Assembly: GCF_030433685.1 (NCBI RefSeq)
Contig: NZ_JAROCF010000001.1
Location: 2,852,001-2,916,000, forward strand
Length of the DNA stretch: 64,000 bases
Source of the DNA: Leifsonia williamsii
Lineage (GTDB): Bacteria; Actinomycetota; Actinomycetes; Actinomycetales; Microbacteriaceae
Reading direction: 5' to 3'
A program made the position numbers and the translations under genes. Every line of letters starts with the position of its first letter. The stretch's first letter is position 1. The notes below the pieces were generated by a model. It saw only the letters and a list, made by a program, of their open reading frames with translations, was not told the origin of the DNA and did not search any database. Of this stretch, positions 30,181 through 37,977 are shown piece by piece.

Positions 30181-30804
30181 TTAGCGGGCCGCGTAGTACT
30201 CGACGACCAGCTGGACCTCACAGGTCACAGGGACCTCGACGCGCTTCGGGCGACGGAGGAGGCGGGCCTGGAGCTTGTCGATCTCGACGTCGAGGTAGCC
30301 GGGCACCTTGGGGAGCACGTCGACGTGACCGCCGGCGGCCGCCACCTGGAACGGCTCGGTGCCCTCGGAGCGGGCCTTGACGTGGATGAGCTGACCCGGC
30401 TTCACGCGGAACGACGGGCGGTCCACGATCTTGCCGTCGACCAGGATGTGGCGGTGCACCACGAACTGGCGGGCCTGGGAGATGGTGCGGGCGAAGCCGG
30501 CGCGGAGGACGAGGGCGTCCAGGCGCATCTCGAGGATCTCGACCAGGTTCTCACCGGTCAGGCCCTGCGTGCGGCGGGCCTCCTCGAACGCGATGCGCAG
30601 CTGCTTCTCGCGGATGCCGTACTGGGCGCGCAGACGCTGCTTCTCGCGCAGACGCACGGCGTAGTCGGAGTCGGCCTTGCGCTTGGTGCGGCCGTGCTCA
30701 CCCGGGGCGTAGGGGCGCTTCTCGAGGTAGCGCGCTGCCTTCGGGGTGAGCGCGATGCCGAGGGCACGCGACTCGCGGGTCTTGCTACGGGCTCGTGAGG
30801 ACAC
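30181..30804 (-). CDS. rpsD: 30S ribosomal protein S4
   Basis: Primary 16S rRNA-binding protein that nucleates 30S assembly. It is 207 residues, with KTRESRALGIALTPKAARYL at the N-terminus, the S4 RNA-binding domain (EILEMRLDALVLRAGFARTI; QARQFVVHRHILVDGK) and C-terminal PVTCEVQLVVEYYAAR. The N-terminus lacks the zinc-binding cysteines, so this is the zinc-free type. It starts at GTG 30804 with AAAGGA upstream. As in many actinobacteria it stands alone rather than in the rpsM-rpsK-rpoA operon. It has a long structured leader and its own terminator. Confidence 0.97.
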   Translation of the reverse strand: MSSRARSKTRESRALGIALTPKAARYLEKRPYAPGEHGRTKRKADSDYAVRLREKQRLRAQYGIREKQLRIAFEEARRTQGLTGENLVEILEMRLDALVLRAGFARTISQARQFVVHRHILVDGKIVDRPSFRVKPGQLIHVKARSEGTEPFQVAAAGGHVDVLPKVPGYLDVEIDKLQARLLRRPKRVEVPVTCEVQLVVEYYAAR

Positions 30805-30978
30805 GATTTCCTTTCAATGGTCTCTCTAGTACGAAAACTGCGGAACGCGACAAGGCGTCCGCGCGCACGACGAGTGCGCTGAGAGAGGGATTCTTGCCGG
30901 GAGCGCCCGGCTACAGGGCCGCTCCGTCGAGAGCGCGTTCCGGGCAGCCGCACCCTGAACGCGCTTCTAGGCCCATCG
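30805..30978 (-). promoter_or_regulatory. Structured rpsD leader with three hairpins
   Basis: About 170 bases separate the candidate rpsD promoter from the GTG. Three hairpins occupy it in transcript order. (1) 30965-30932: a 9-bp perfect stem AGCGCGTTC/GAACGCGCT extended by GGG/CCC. (2) 30925-30900: GGAGCG/CGCTCC plus CCC/GGG with one bulge. (3) 30879-30863: GCGCAC/GTGCGC with a GACGA loop. The rest is single stranded up to the ribosome binding site. S4 autoregulation through leader RNA is known in other bacteria, so this is a plausible S4 target; no established motif was matched. Confidence 0.5.
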
Positions 30979-30984
30979 AGTCTA
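30979..30984 (-). promoter_or_regulatory. Candidate -10 element for rpsD
   Basis: TAGACT (minus strand) just past the rarA stop, about 175 bases before the rpsD GTG. It gives rpsD a transcript independent of rarA that contains the full hairpin leader. No clear -35. Confidence 0.4.
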
Positions 30985-30996
30985 GCAGACCGCGGG

Positions 30997-32337
30997 TCAG
31001 CGTCCGCGCACGATGCGGCGCAGCTTGGCGAGGCGCGACGACACGTCGCGCTCGTTCCCGTGCTCGGTCGGCGTGTAGTACGTCGTGTCGGCGAGCTCGT
31101 CGGGGAGGTACTGCTGCCGCAGCACGCCGAGCGCGTCGTCGTGCGGGTACTTGTAGCCCTTGCCGTGGCCGAGTCGCTTCGCCCCGGGATAGTGAGCGTC
31201 GCGGAGGTGCTTGGGCACCCTCCCGATCTTCCCGGCGCGCACGTCGGCGATGGCCGCGTCCAGCGCCATGTACGAGGCGTTCGACTTGGGGGCGGTGGCG
31301 AGGTGGACGACGGCCTGGGCGAGCGGGATGCGCCCCTCCGGCATGCCGATGTACTGCACGGCGTCGGCGGCCGCGATGGCGACGACGAGCGCCTGCGGGT
31401 CGGCCATCCCGATGTCTTCCGAGGCTGACACGATGATGCGTCGGGCGATGAACCGCGGGTCCTCCCCCGCCTCGATCATCCGGGCCAGGTAGTGCAGCGC
31501 CGCGTCGACGTCGGAGCCGCGCACCGACTTGATGAAGGCGCTGATCACGTCGTAGTGCTCGTCGCCGTTGCGGTCGTAGCGCAGCAGGGCGCGGTCGACG
31601 GCCTGCGCGACGAGCTCCGCGGTGATGACGGGCTTCTTCTTGGACGTCGCCGGCGTCGCGGAGGCGGCGGTCACCGACGCGGCCTCGAGCGCGGTCAGCG
31701 CACGCCGCGCGTCACCGGACGCGAGCCGGATGAGCACGGCCCGAGCCTCCCCCTCCAGCTCGTACTGCCCGGCAAGCCCGCGGTCGTCGGCCACGGCGCG
31801 GTCGATGACGACGCCGAGGTCGTCGTCGCTCAGCGTCTCGAGCGTGAGCAGCAGCGAGCGCGACAGGAGCGGCGAGATCACCGAGAACGACGGGTTCTCC
31901 GTGGTGGCCGCGACCAGCGTCACCCAGCCGTTCTCGACGCCGGGGAGCAGGGCGTCCTGCTGGGCCTTGGTGAAGCGGTGGATCTCGTCGAGGAAGAGCA
32001 CGGTCGAGATGCCGTACAGGTCGCGGGTGGAGAGCGCCTCGTCCATCACCAGGCGGACGTCCTTGACGCCGGCCGTCACGGCCGAGAGCTCGACGAACCG
32101 CCGGCCCGACGAGTGCGCGATGGCCTGCGCCAGCGTGGTCTTGCCCGTGCCCGGAGGACCCCACAGGATCACCGAGACCGAGCCGGAGCTCCCCTCCTTG
32201 TCGGAGGCCAGCGCCACCAACGGCGACCCCGGCTTCAGCAGGTGCCGCTGACCCGCCACCTCGTCGAGCGAGGTGGGCCGCATGCGCACGGCGAGCGGCG
32301 TCGCTCCCGTACGGAGCCCAGGTTGCACATCGACCAC
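30997..32337 (-). CDS. rarA: Replication-associated recombination protein A (RarA/MgsA)
   Basis: AAA+ clamp-loader-like ATPase acting at stalled replication forks. It is 446 residues: Walker [19 protein letters not shown] (near residue 57), Walker [11 protein letters not shown], the sensor [13 protein letters not shown], and the C-terminal tetramerisation domain with [32 protein letters not shown] and YKYPHD. The GTG at 32337 has no Shine-Dalgarno; a -10 hexamer ends six bases before it, so the mRNA may be leaderless. Confidence 0.95.
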   Translation of the reverse strand: MVDVQPGLRTGATPLAVRMRPTSLDEVAGQRHLLKPGSPLVALASDKEGSSGSVSVILWGPPGTGKTTLAQAIAHSSGRRFVELSAVTAGVKDVRLVMDEALSTRDLYGISTVLFLDEIHRFTKAQQDALLPGVENGWVTLVAATTENPSFSVISPLLSRSLLLTLETLSDDDLGVVIDRAVADDRGLAGQYELEGEARAVLIRLASGDARRALTALEAASVTAASATPATSKKKPVITAELVAQAVDRALLRYDRNGDEHYDVISAFIKSVRGSDVDAALHYLARMIEAGEDPRFIARRIIVSASEDIGMADPQALVVAIAAADAVQYIGMPEGRIPLAQAVVHLATAPKSNASYMALDAAIADVRAGKIGRVPKHLRDAHYPGAKRLGHGKGYKYPHDDALGVLRQQYLPDELADTTYYTPTEHGNERDVSSRLAKLRRIVRGR

Positions 32338-32343
32338 CCGACA

Positions 32344-32349
32344 AGGCTA
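32344..32349 (-). promoter_or_regulatory. Candidate -10 for a leaderless rarA transcript
   Basis: TAGCCT (minus strand) ends seven bases before the rarA GTG, so transcription would start at or next to the start codon. The absence of a ribosome binding site in the CCTTGTCGG stretch fits a leaderless mRNA, common in actinobacteria. Confidence 0.35.
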
Positions 32350-32391
32350 GTCGCTGCCACTGACACTCCCCCGACACTCCACGGAGGCCGT

Positions 32392-32420
32392 TTGTCGCTC
32401 ATAGGCGTGCCCGCTAAGGT
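32392..32420 (+). promoter_or_regulatory. Promoter of the cyclophilin gene
   Basis: TTGTCG (32392-32397) and TAAGGT (32415-32420) with a 17-base spacer, a good sigma-70/SigA-type pair for this lineage. It lies 84 bases before the GTG of the peptidyl-prolyl isomerase gene in the gap divergent from rarA. Confidence 0.5.
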
Positions 32421-32504
32421 TCTCCATGACTCGCGGGCCGGCGCCCGCGCTACCCCCTTTCCCCCGCCCGGCGGCACGGCCGAGGCGCCTGACAGAGGAC
32501 AGAC

Positions 32505-33308
32505 GTGGCACCCAGCAAGCAGAACGACCGCGAGGCCCGCCAGGCGAGGGAGCGCCTGCGCGCCTATCAGGCCAGGCAGAGCGTGCACGAGCGCTCGATC
32601 GCCCGCCGCAGGCGCGACAACTGGATCGCCGGCATCGCGGGCGTCGTGATCGTCGCCCTCGCCGTCGGCGCGCAGCTGCTGTACTTCGGGGCCGGACCCG
32701 GCGCGGTCAGCGCCTCCCCCTCGGCCTCCGCCACGCCCGCGCCGACCCCGACGCCGACGGCCACCGGCCAGAACTCGGGCGACGTGCCCCCGGCCTCCCT
32801 CTCCGAGAACCGCACCTGGAGCGGAAAGCTCGTGATCAACGGCATCGATCTCGGCGTCTCGCTCGACGGCAAGGCGGCCCCGCAGGCGGTCGCCTCCACC
32901 GTCTCCCTCACGCAGAAGGGCTTCTACGACGGCCTCAGCTGCCACCGCCTGACCAACGGCGGCTTCTACGTGCTCCAGTGCGGCGACCCGGAGGGCAACG
33001 GCTCCGGCGGCCCCGGCTACTCCTACGGCCCGATCGAGAACGCGCCGGCCGACAACGTGTACAAGGCCGGCACCATCGCGATGGCCCGCCAGGGCGGCAA
33101 CGCCAACAGCCAGGGCAGCCAGTTCTTCGTCGTCTACAAGGACACCACCATCCCGTCCGACGGGGCCGGCGGCTACACCGTCATCGGGAAGGTCACCAGC
33201 GGGCTCGACACGCTCGTCACCGACGTCGCCGACAAGGGCGTCGAGGGCGGCTCCTCCGACGGCGCCCCCGCGGTGAAGACGACCATCGACAGCTTCACGC
33301 TGCAGTGA
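32505..33308 (+). CDS. Membrane-anchored cyclophilin-type peptidyl-prolyl isomerase
   Basis: Catalyses cis-trans isomerisation of prolyl bonds, here outside the membrane. The 267-residue protein has a basic cytoplasmic tail (1-38), a transmembrane helix (about 39-64, NWIAGIAGVVIVALAVGAQLL), a Ser/Ala/Pro/Thr linker and a cyclophilin domain from about residue 100. Active-site stretches are FYDGLSCHRLTNGGFYVLQC (Arg, Phe, Gln), GTIAMARQGGNANSQGSQFF and the YTVIGKV strand. The GTG at 32505 is preceded by AGAGGACA. Its relatives sit next to rel in many actinobacteria, as here. Confidence 0.92.
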   Translation: MAPSKQNDREARQARERLRAYQARQSVHERSIARRRRDNWIAGIAGVVIVALAVGAQLLYFGAGPGAVSASPSASATPAPTPTPTATGQNSGDVPPASLSENRTWSGKLVINGIDLGVSLDGKAAPQAVASTVSLTQKGFYDGLSCHRLTNGGFYVLQCGDPEGNGSGGPGYSYGPIENAPADNVYKAGTIAMARQGGNANSQGSQFFVVYKDTTIPSDGAGGYTVIGKVTSGLDTLVTDVADKGVEGGSSDGAPAVKTTIDSFTLQ

Positions 33309-33324
33309 CCGCGGCGTGTGCAAT

Positions 33325-33330
33325 AGGCTG
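33325..33330 (+). promoter_or_regulatory. Candidate -10 before the DUF349 gene
   Basis: TAGGCT in CAATAGGCT, 17 bases after the cyclophilin stop and 58 bases before the TTG start of the next gene. A short GC-rich stem (33345-33362) follows it. No clear -35, so read-through from the cyclophilin promoter remains possible. Confidence 0.25.
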
Positions 33331-33388
33331 ATTCCGACCGTCGGGCGGGTCTCCCCCGCCCGCCCAGCACTGCAGCAAGGTGAGGCTC

Positions 33389-34618
33389 TTGGCTACTTCT
33401 GATCAGCACCCGTGGGGTCGCGTCGACGAGGACGGCACCGTCTACGTGCGCGAGGGCGACGGCGAGCGTGCCGTCGGCCAGTACCCGGACGGCACGCAGG
33501 AGGAGGCGCTCGCGTACTTCGAGCGCAAGTACACCGATCTCGCCGGCCAGGTCTCGCTGCTCGAGCAGCGGGCCCGCCGCGGCGCGCCCGCGAACGACAT
33601 CGCCAAGTCGGTGGCGAACCTCCGCTCCGCCGTTGAGGGCGCGAACGCCGTCGGCGACCTCGCCTCGCTGTCGACGCGCCTGGACGCGCTCGGCGGCACC
33701 GTGGAGGAGCTGACCGAGCAGCAGAGCGCCGAGGCCAAGGCCGCCGTCGAGCAGGCCGTCGCCGAGCGCACCGCGATCGTGGAGGAGGCGGAGGCCCTCG
33801 CCGCGCAGGACCCGGCGCGCACGCAGTGGAAGCAGACCACGGCCTCCCTCGACGCGCTGTTCGCGCGCTGGCAGGCGCACCAGCACGACGGCCCCCGGCT
33901 CCCCAAGGCCAAGGCCGACGAGCTCTGGAAGCGGTTCCGCGGCGCCCGCTCCACCATCGAGCACAACCGCAAGGCGTTCTTCGCCGACCTCGACAACCAG
34001 CACCGCGACGTGCGCTCCCGCAAGAACGCGCTCATCGAGCAGGCCGAGGCGCTCATCCCGCAGGGCGCGGACGGCGTGCCGGAGTACCGCCGCCTCCTCG
34101 ACCAGTGGAAGCTTGCCGGTCGCGCCGGCAAGAAGAACGACGACGCACTGTGGGCCCGCTTCAAGGCGGCCGGAGACGCGATCTACTCGGCGAAGGCCGA
34201 GGTCGACGCCCGCGACAACGTCGAGTACGAGGCCAACCTCCAGCAGAAGCTCGCCCTCCTCGAGGAGGCGGAGCCGATCCTGCAGGAGAAGGACCGCGAG
34301 AAGGCCCGTGCCGCGCTGCTCTCGGTGCAGGAGCGCTGGGACGCCATCGGCCGCGTCCCGCGCGACCAGGTGCGCCCGATCGAGGACCGCCTCCGCAAGG
34401 TCGAGGCGGCCGTCCGCCGGCTCGACGAGGAGCACTGGGAGCGCAACAACCCCGAGAAGAAGGCCCGCTCCGAGGGCCTCGCCAGCCAGCTCAACGCGGC
34501 CATCGCCAAGCTCGAGCAGGAGCTCGCCGACGCGGAGGCGAGCGGCGACCAGTCCAAGGTGAAGGCCGCCCAGGAGGCGCTCGACGCCCGCCGCATCTGG
34601 CTCGACGCGCTGGGCTAG
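33389..34618 (+). CDS. DUF349-repeat protein
   Basis: A 409-residue highly charged, helical protein of unknown function. At least three DUF349 units can be seen by the spaced Trp/Phe pattern: FARWQAHQHDGPRL...ELWKRFRGAR, LLDQWKLAGRAGKKNDDALW and VQERWDAIGRVPRDQVRPIE. The N-terminus (HPWGRVDEDGTVYVREGDGE) is a conserved opening of the actinobacterial members. I chose TTG 33389 because AAGG lies eight bases upstream; a GTG nine bases earlier lacks a ribosome binding site. It lies between cyclophilin and a strong terminator. DUF349 proteins occur near rel in actinobacteria. Confidence 0.85.
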   Translation: MATSDQHPWGRVDEDGTVYVREGDGERAVGQYPDGTQEEALAYFERKYTDLAGQVSLLEQRARRGAPANDIAKSVANLRSAVEGANAVGDLASLSTRLDALGGTVEELTEQQSAEAKAAVEQAVAERTAIVEEAEALAAQDPARTQWKQTTASLDALFARWQAHQHDGPRLPKAKADELWKRFRGARSTIEHNRKAFFADLDNQHRDVRSRKNALIEQAEALIPQGADGVPEYRRLLDQWKLAGRAGKKNDDALWARFKAAGDAIYSAKAEVDARDNVEYEANLQQKLALLEEAEPILQEKDREKARAALLSVQERWDAIGRVPRDQVRPIEDRLRKVEAAVRRLDEEHWERNNPEKKARSEGLASQLNAAIAKLEQELADAEASGDQSKVKAAQEALDARRIWLDALG

Positions 34619-34638
34619 CCGACACTCTTCCGCACAGC

Positions 34639-34684
34639 CGCCGCGGCCGGATCGGTTCTCCACCGATCCGGCCGCGGCGTTTCT
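34639..34684 (+). terminator. Strong intrinsic terminator after the DUF349 gene
   Basis: A perfect 17-bp inverted repeat (34639-34655 with 34663-34679) around a 7-base loop, followed by TTTCT. It starts 20 bases after the stop codon and is the clearest terminator in the window. Confidence 0.85.
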
Positions 34685-34715
34685 GCGGGCGCCTGCTCCC
34701 GCGAGGCTGGAGGGC

Positions 34716-35273
34716 ATGACGACACTCTGCCCTCCACTCCTCGACGGGAGCGTGATGCCCCTCGCCGAGCTGCTGGCGCTCTGCCTCGACGGTCAGCTCT
34801 TCCGCGTCGGGGACGCGTTCGCATGCCCCGACACCCCCGACACTCCGGAGCTCCGGGCACGGTCTCTGGACGGGCAGCTCCCCGCAGACGCCATCCTCGA
34901 ACGCGGAACGGCCGCCTGGGTCCACGGAACCCGGAGCTCACCGCCGGGCGTGCCGCAGGTGTGCCGTCGGCCCGGGGCGGTGGGCGGCAAGCCGCCGGCG
35001 CCCGTCGATCTGCGCCGACGCATGCTCGCGCCCGACGAGGTCACGGCCGTCGGGTCCGTGGCGGCGACCACTCCCCTGCGCACGGCCGCCGACCTGCTGC
35101 TCCAGGAGCCCTTCGGCGGGCAGGAGGCCCTGGAGGTGCGGCATCTGCTCCGCCTGGCGGGCGCGCCACCCGGGGCCCTGCTTCCGCTGGTCCCGTGCGG
35201 CCGCCGTGTCATGAGACAACGCGTGGAGGAGCGCGTGACGGCTGTGCGCCGTGCCCGGCTGCCGCGTGAGTGA
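34716..35273 (+). CDS. Orphan AbiEi-antitoxin-like protein
   Basis: A 185-residue protein. It has the pattern seen in actinobacterial proteins annotated as type IV antitoxin AbiEi-like: LPADAILERGTAAWVHGTR in the middle, a DLRRRMLAPDEV segment, then TTPLRTAADLLL and a C-terminal basic helix (RRVMRQRVEERVTAVRRAR). The N-terminal DNA-binding winged helix is weak or missing. No AbiEii-type nucleotidyltransferase toxin is adjacent, so it is an orphan. ATG 34716 has GGAGGG close upstream. It is convergent with rel, 19 bases apart. The assignment is by pattern only. Confidence 0.5.
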   Translation: MTTLCPPLLDGSVMPLAELLALCLDGQLFRVGDAFACPDTPDTPELRARSLDGQLPADAILERGTAAWVHGTRSSPPGVPQVCRRPGAVGGKPPAPVDLRRRMLAPDEVTAVGSVAATTPLRTAADLLLQEPFGGQEALEVRHLLRLAGAPPGALLPLVPCGRRVMRQRVEERVTAVRRARLPRE

Positions 35274-35292
35274 GCGGTGGAGGGGCGGACCC

Positions 35293-37545
35293 TCAGCCGC
35301 CGCTGACGCGGTAGACGTCGTACACGCCGTCGATGCGGCGCACCGCGTTGAGCACGCGGTCGAGGTGCGTCGTGTCGCCCATCTCGAACACGAACCGGCT
35401 GAGCGCCAGCCGGTCGCTCGAGGTGGTGACCGTCGCGGAGAGGATGTTCACGTGATGCTCGGACAGCACACGCGTCACGTCGGAGAGCAGCCCCGAGCGG
35501 TCGAGCGCCTCCACCTGGATCTGCACCAGGAAGACGCTCTTCGAGCTGGGCGCCCACTCGACCTCGATCATCCGGTCGGGCTCCTGCAGCAGCGACTGCA
35601 CGTTGTGGCAGTTCGCCTGGTGCACCGAGACGCCCTGGCCGCGCGTGATGAAGCCGACGATCGGATCACCCGGAACGGGCGTGCAGCACTTGGCGAGCTT
35701 CACCAGGATGTCGGGCGCCCCGCGGACGAGCACGCCGGAGTCGCTGCTGCGCAGCTGACGCCCACGGCCCTTCACCGGGATCTCGAGCTCGGTGTCGGAC
35801 TCGACCTCCGTCTGCAGGGAGGCGACGACCTTCTCGATCACCGACTGCGTCGAGATGTGGCCCTCACCGACGGCCGCGTACAGGCTGGAGACGTCGGCGT
35901 GCTTGAGCGACGACGCGACCTCCACCAGGGCGTCCTGGGTCATGAGCTTCTGCAGCGGGAGGTTCTGCTTGCGCATGGCGCGCGCGATCGCGTCCTTGCC
36001 CTGTTCGATCGCCTCGTCGCGGCGCTCCTTGGTGAACCACTGCCGGATCTTGTTGCGCGCGCGGGGGCTCTTGACGAAGTTGAGCCAGTCCTGGCTGGGC
36101 CCGGAGTCCGGGTTCTTCGACGTGAAGATCTCGACGACGTCGCCGGTCGACAGCGTCGACTCGAGCGGCACGAGGCGGCCGTTGACCTTGGCGCCCATCG
36201 TGCGGTGGCCGACCTCGGTGTGGACGGCGTACGCGAAGTCCACCGGGGTGGCCCCGGCCGGGAGGCCGATGACGCGGCCCTTCGGCGTGAAGACGTACAC
36301 CTCCTTGGCGCCGATCTCGAACCGCAGCGAGTCGAGGAACTCGCTCGGGTCGGCGGTCTCGGCCTGCCAATCGGAGATGTGCGCGAGCCAGGCGAGGTCC
36401 GTGTCGTTCTTCGACGGTCCGCCGGCGCTCCTGCCGGTGGTCTGCTCCTTGTACTTCCAGTGCGCGGCGACACCGAACTCGGCGCGCTGATGCATCTCCT
36501 CGGTGCGGATCTGGATCTCGACCGGACGGCCCTGCGGACCGATCACCGTGGTGTGGAGCGACTGGTACAGATTGAACTTCGGCGTCGCGATGTAGTCCTT
36601 GAACCGGCCCGGCATGGGCGTCCAGCGCGCATGGATCTGCCCGAGCACGGCGTAGCAGTCGCGCACGGTGTTGACCAGCACGCGGATGCCGACGAGGTCG
36701 TAGATGTCGTCGAACTCGCGGCCCCGCACGACCATCTTCTGGTAGATCGAGTAGTACTGCTTCGGCCGGCCGACCACCTTGCCACGGATGCGGGCCGCCT
36801 TGAGGTCGTCGTTGATCGTGTCGATGACGTGCTGGACGAGGCGCTCCCGCTCGGGCGTGCGCTGCTTCACGAGGCTCTCGATCTCGGCGTAGAGCTTCGG
36901 GTAGAGCACGGCGAACGACAGGTCCTCGAGCTCCCACTTGATGGCCTGGATGCCCAGGCGGTGCGCGAGCGGCGCGTAGATCTCGAGGGTCTCGGTGGCT
37001 TTGCGCGTCGCGTTCGCGGCGGGGACGAAGCCCCAGGTGCGCGCGTTGTGCAGGCGGTCGGCGAGCTTGATGATCAGCACGCGGATGTCCTTCGACATCG
37101 CGACGATCATCTTGCGCACGGTCTCGGCCTGCGCGCTGTCGCCGTACTTGACCTTGTCGAGCTTGGTCACCCCGTCGACCAGCATGGCGATCTCGTCGCC
37201 GAACTGCTCGCGCAGCTCGTCGAGGGTGAACTCCGTGTCCTCGACCGTGTCGTGCAGCAGCGCCGCGGCGATCGTCTTCGCACCGATCCCCAGGTCGGCG
37301 ATGATCTGCGCGACAGCCACCGGGTGGGTGATGTAGGGCTCGCCGGAGCGGCGCTTCTGGCCGCGGTGGGCGCGCTCCGCCACCGTGTAGGCGCGCTCGA
37401 TGAGCGACAGGTCCGCCTTCGGGTGATGCAGGCGGACCGTCCGCATCAGGGTGTCGACGGCGCCGGCGGGCTGCGATGCCCGGGAGAAGATGCGCGGTAC
37501 GAGACGGCGCAGGGAAGCGGCCTGTGGTGTCGATGTGTCAACCAT
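35293..37545 (-). CDS. rel: Bifunctional (p)ppGpp synthetase/hydrolase Rel
   Basis: Makes and degrades the alarmone (p)ppGpp, controlling the stringent response. The 750 residues comprise an HD hydrolase domain (RRSGEPYITHPVAVAQIIAD; ALLHDTVEDTEFT), a synthetase domain (DLVGIRVLVNTVRDCYAVLG), a TGS domain (VFTPKGRVIGLPAGATPVDF) and a C-terminal ACT domain from about 675. GRFKDYIATPK carries the RxKD motif of bifunctional Rel rather than the ExDD of monofunctional RelA, so both activities are expected. ATG 37545 has AGGAGG upstream. It has its own candidate -10 behind a hairpin that closes the upstream secDF unit. Confidence 0.95.
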   Translation of the reverse strand: MVDTSTPQAASLRRLVPRIFSRASQPAGAVDTLMRTVRLHHPKADLSLIERAYTVAERAHRGQKRRSGEPYITHPVAVAQIIADLGIGAKTIAAALLHDTVEDTEFTLDELREQFGDEIAMLVDGVTKLDKVKYGDSAQAETVRKMIVAMSKDIRVLIIKLADRLHNARTWGFVPAANATRKATETLEIYAPLAHRLGIQAIKWELEDLSFAVLYPKLYAEIESLVKQRTPERERLVQHVIDTINDDLKAARIRGKVVGRPKQYYSIYQKMVVRGREFDDIYDLVGIRVLVNTVRDCYAVLGQIHARWTPMPGRFKDYIATPKFNLYQSLHTTVIGPQGRPVEIQIRTEEMHQRAEFGVAAHWKYKEQTTGRSAGGPSKNDTDLAWLAHISDWQAETADPSEFLDSLRFEIGAKEVYVFTPKGRVIGLPAGATPVDFAYAVHTEVGHRTMGAKVNGRLVPLESTLSTGDVVEIFTSKNPDSGPSQDWLNFVKSPRARNKIRQWFTKERRDEAIEQGKDAIARAMRKQNLPLQKLMTQDALVEVASSLKHADVSSLYAAVGEGHISTQSVIEKVVASLQTEVESDTELEIPVKGRGRQLRSSDSGVLVRGAPDILVKLAKCCTPVPGDPIVGFITRGQGVSVHQANCHNVQSLLQEPDRMIEVEWAPSSKSVFLVQIQVEALDRSGLLSDVTRVLSEHHVNILSATVTTSSDRLALSRFVFEMGDTTHLDRVLNAVRRIDGVYDVYRVSGG

Positions 37546-37565
37546 GTGCGCGCCTCCTGTCGTCC

Positions 37566-37571
37566 ATTATC
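37566..37571 (-). promoter_or_regulatory. Candidate -10 element for rel
   Basis: GATAAT (minus strand) 21 bases before the rel ATG, directly after the hairpin at 37577-37596. The leader would be very short (about 15 bases) but includes AGGAGG. No clear -35, because the hairpin occupies that zone. Confidence 0.35.
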
Positions 37572-37576
37572 GCTGC

Positions 37577-37596
37577 TGCGCGGGACTCCCCGCGCA
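37577..37596 (-). terminator. Hairpin between the rhodanese gene and rel
   Basis: A perfect 8-bp stem (TGCGCGGG 37577-37584 with CCCGCGCA 37589-37596) and a 4-base loop, 19 bases beyond the rhodanese stop. No U-run follows, so termination of the sec operon here is probable but not certain. Confidence 0.45.
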
Positions 37597-37614
37597 CCGC
37601 GAGGAGGCCTGCCT

Positions 37615-37968
37615 TCAGGCGACCGTACCCGCAGATCCGTCCGTGCGCTGCACCGGCGACCCATCGGCCTGCCAGGCGGACATGCCGCCCGAGACGTTGG
37701 CCGCCGGATAGTCGGCATCGCAGAGGGCGTCCGTCGCCATCCGCGAGCGGTACCCGGAGTGGCAGATCACGAGGATCTGCTCGTCCTCCGGCAGCTCGTC
37801 CTGGCGCAGACCGAGTTGCGAGAGCGGGATGTGGTGGGCGCCAGGGGCGTGCCCGGCCTCCCACTCGTGATCCTCACGGACGTCGAGCAGCCAGGCCGAA
37901 CCCGACCTCACGAACTCGCGCGCCCGCGCGGCGCTCACCTCGTCTTCAGAGAGAAAAGAACCGCTCAC
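37615..37968 (-). CDS. Single-domain rhodanese-like protein
   Basis: A 117-residue rhodanese-fold protein, probably a cytoplasmic sulfur carrier/transferase. Motifs are WLLDVREDHEWEAGHAPGA (CH2A-like), HIPLSQL, and the catalytic loop VICHSGYRSRMA with Cys followed by HSGYRS. The GTG at 37968 is nine bases after secF. Many actinobacteria have apt (adenine phosphoribosyltransferase) between secF and rel; here the rhodanese gene occupies that place. Confidence 0.88.
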   Translation of the reverse strand: MSGSFLSEDEVSAARAREFVRSGSAWLLDVREDHEWEAGHAPGAHHIPLSQLGLRQDELPEDEQILVICHSGYRSRMATDALCDADYPAANVSGGMSAWQADGSPVQRTDGSAGTVA

Positions 37969-37977
37969 GCTCCCCCG

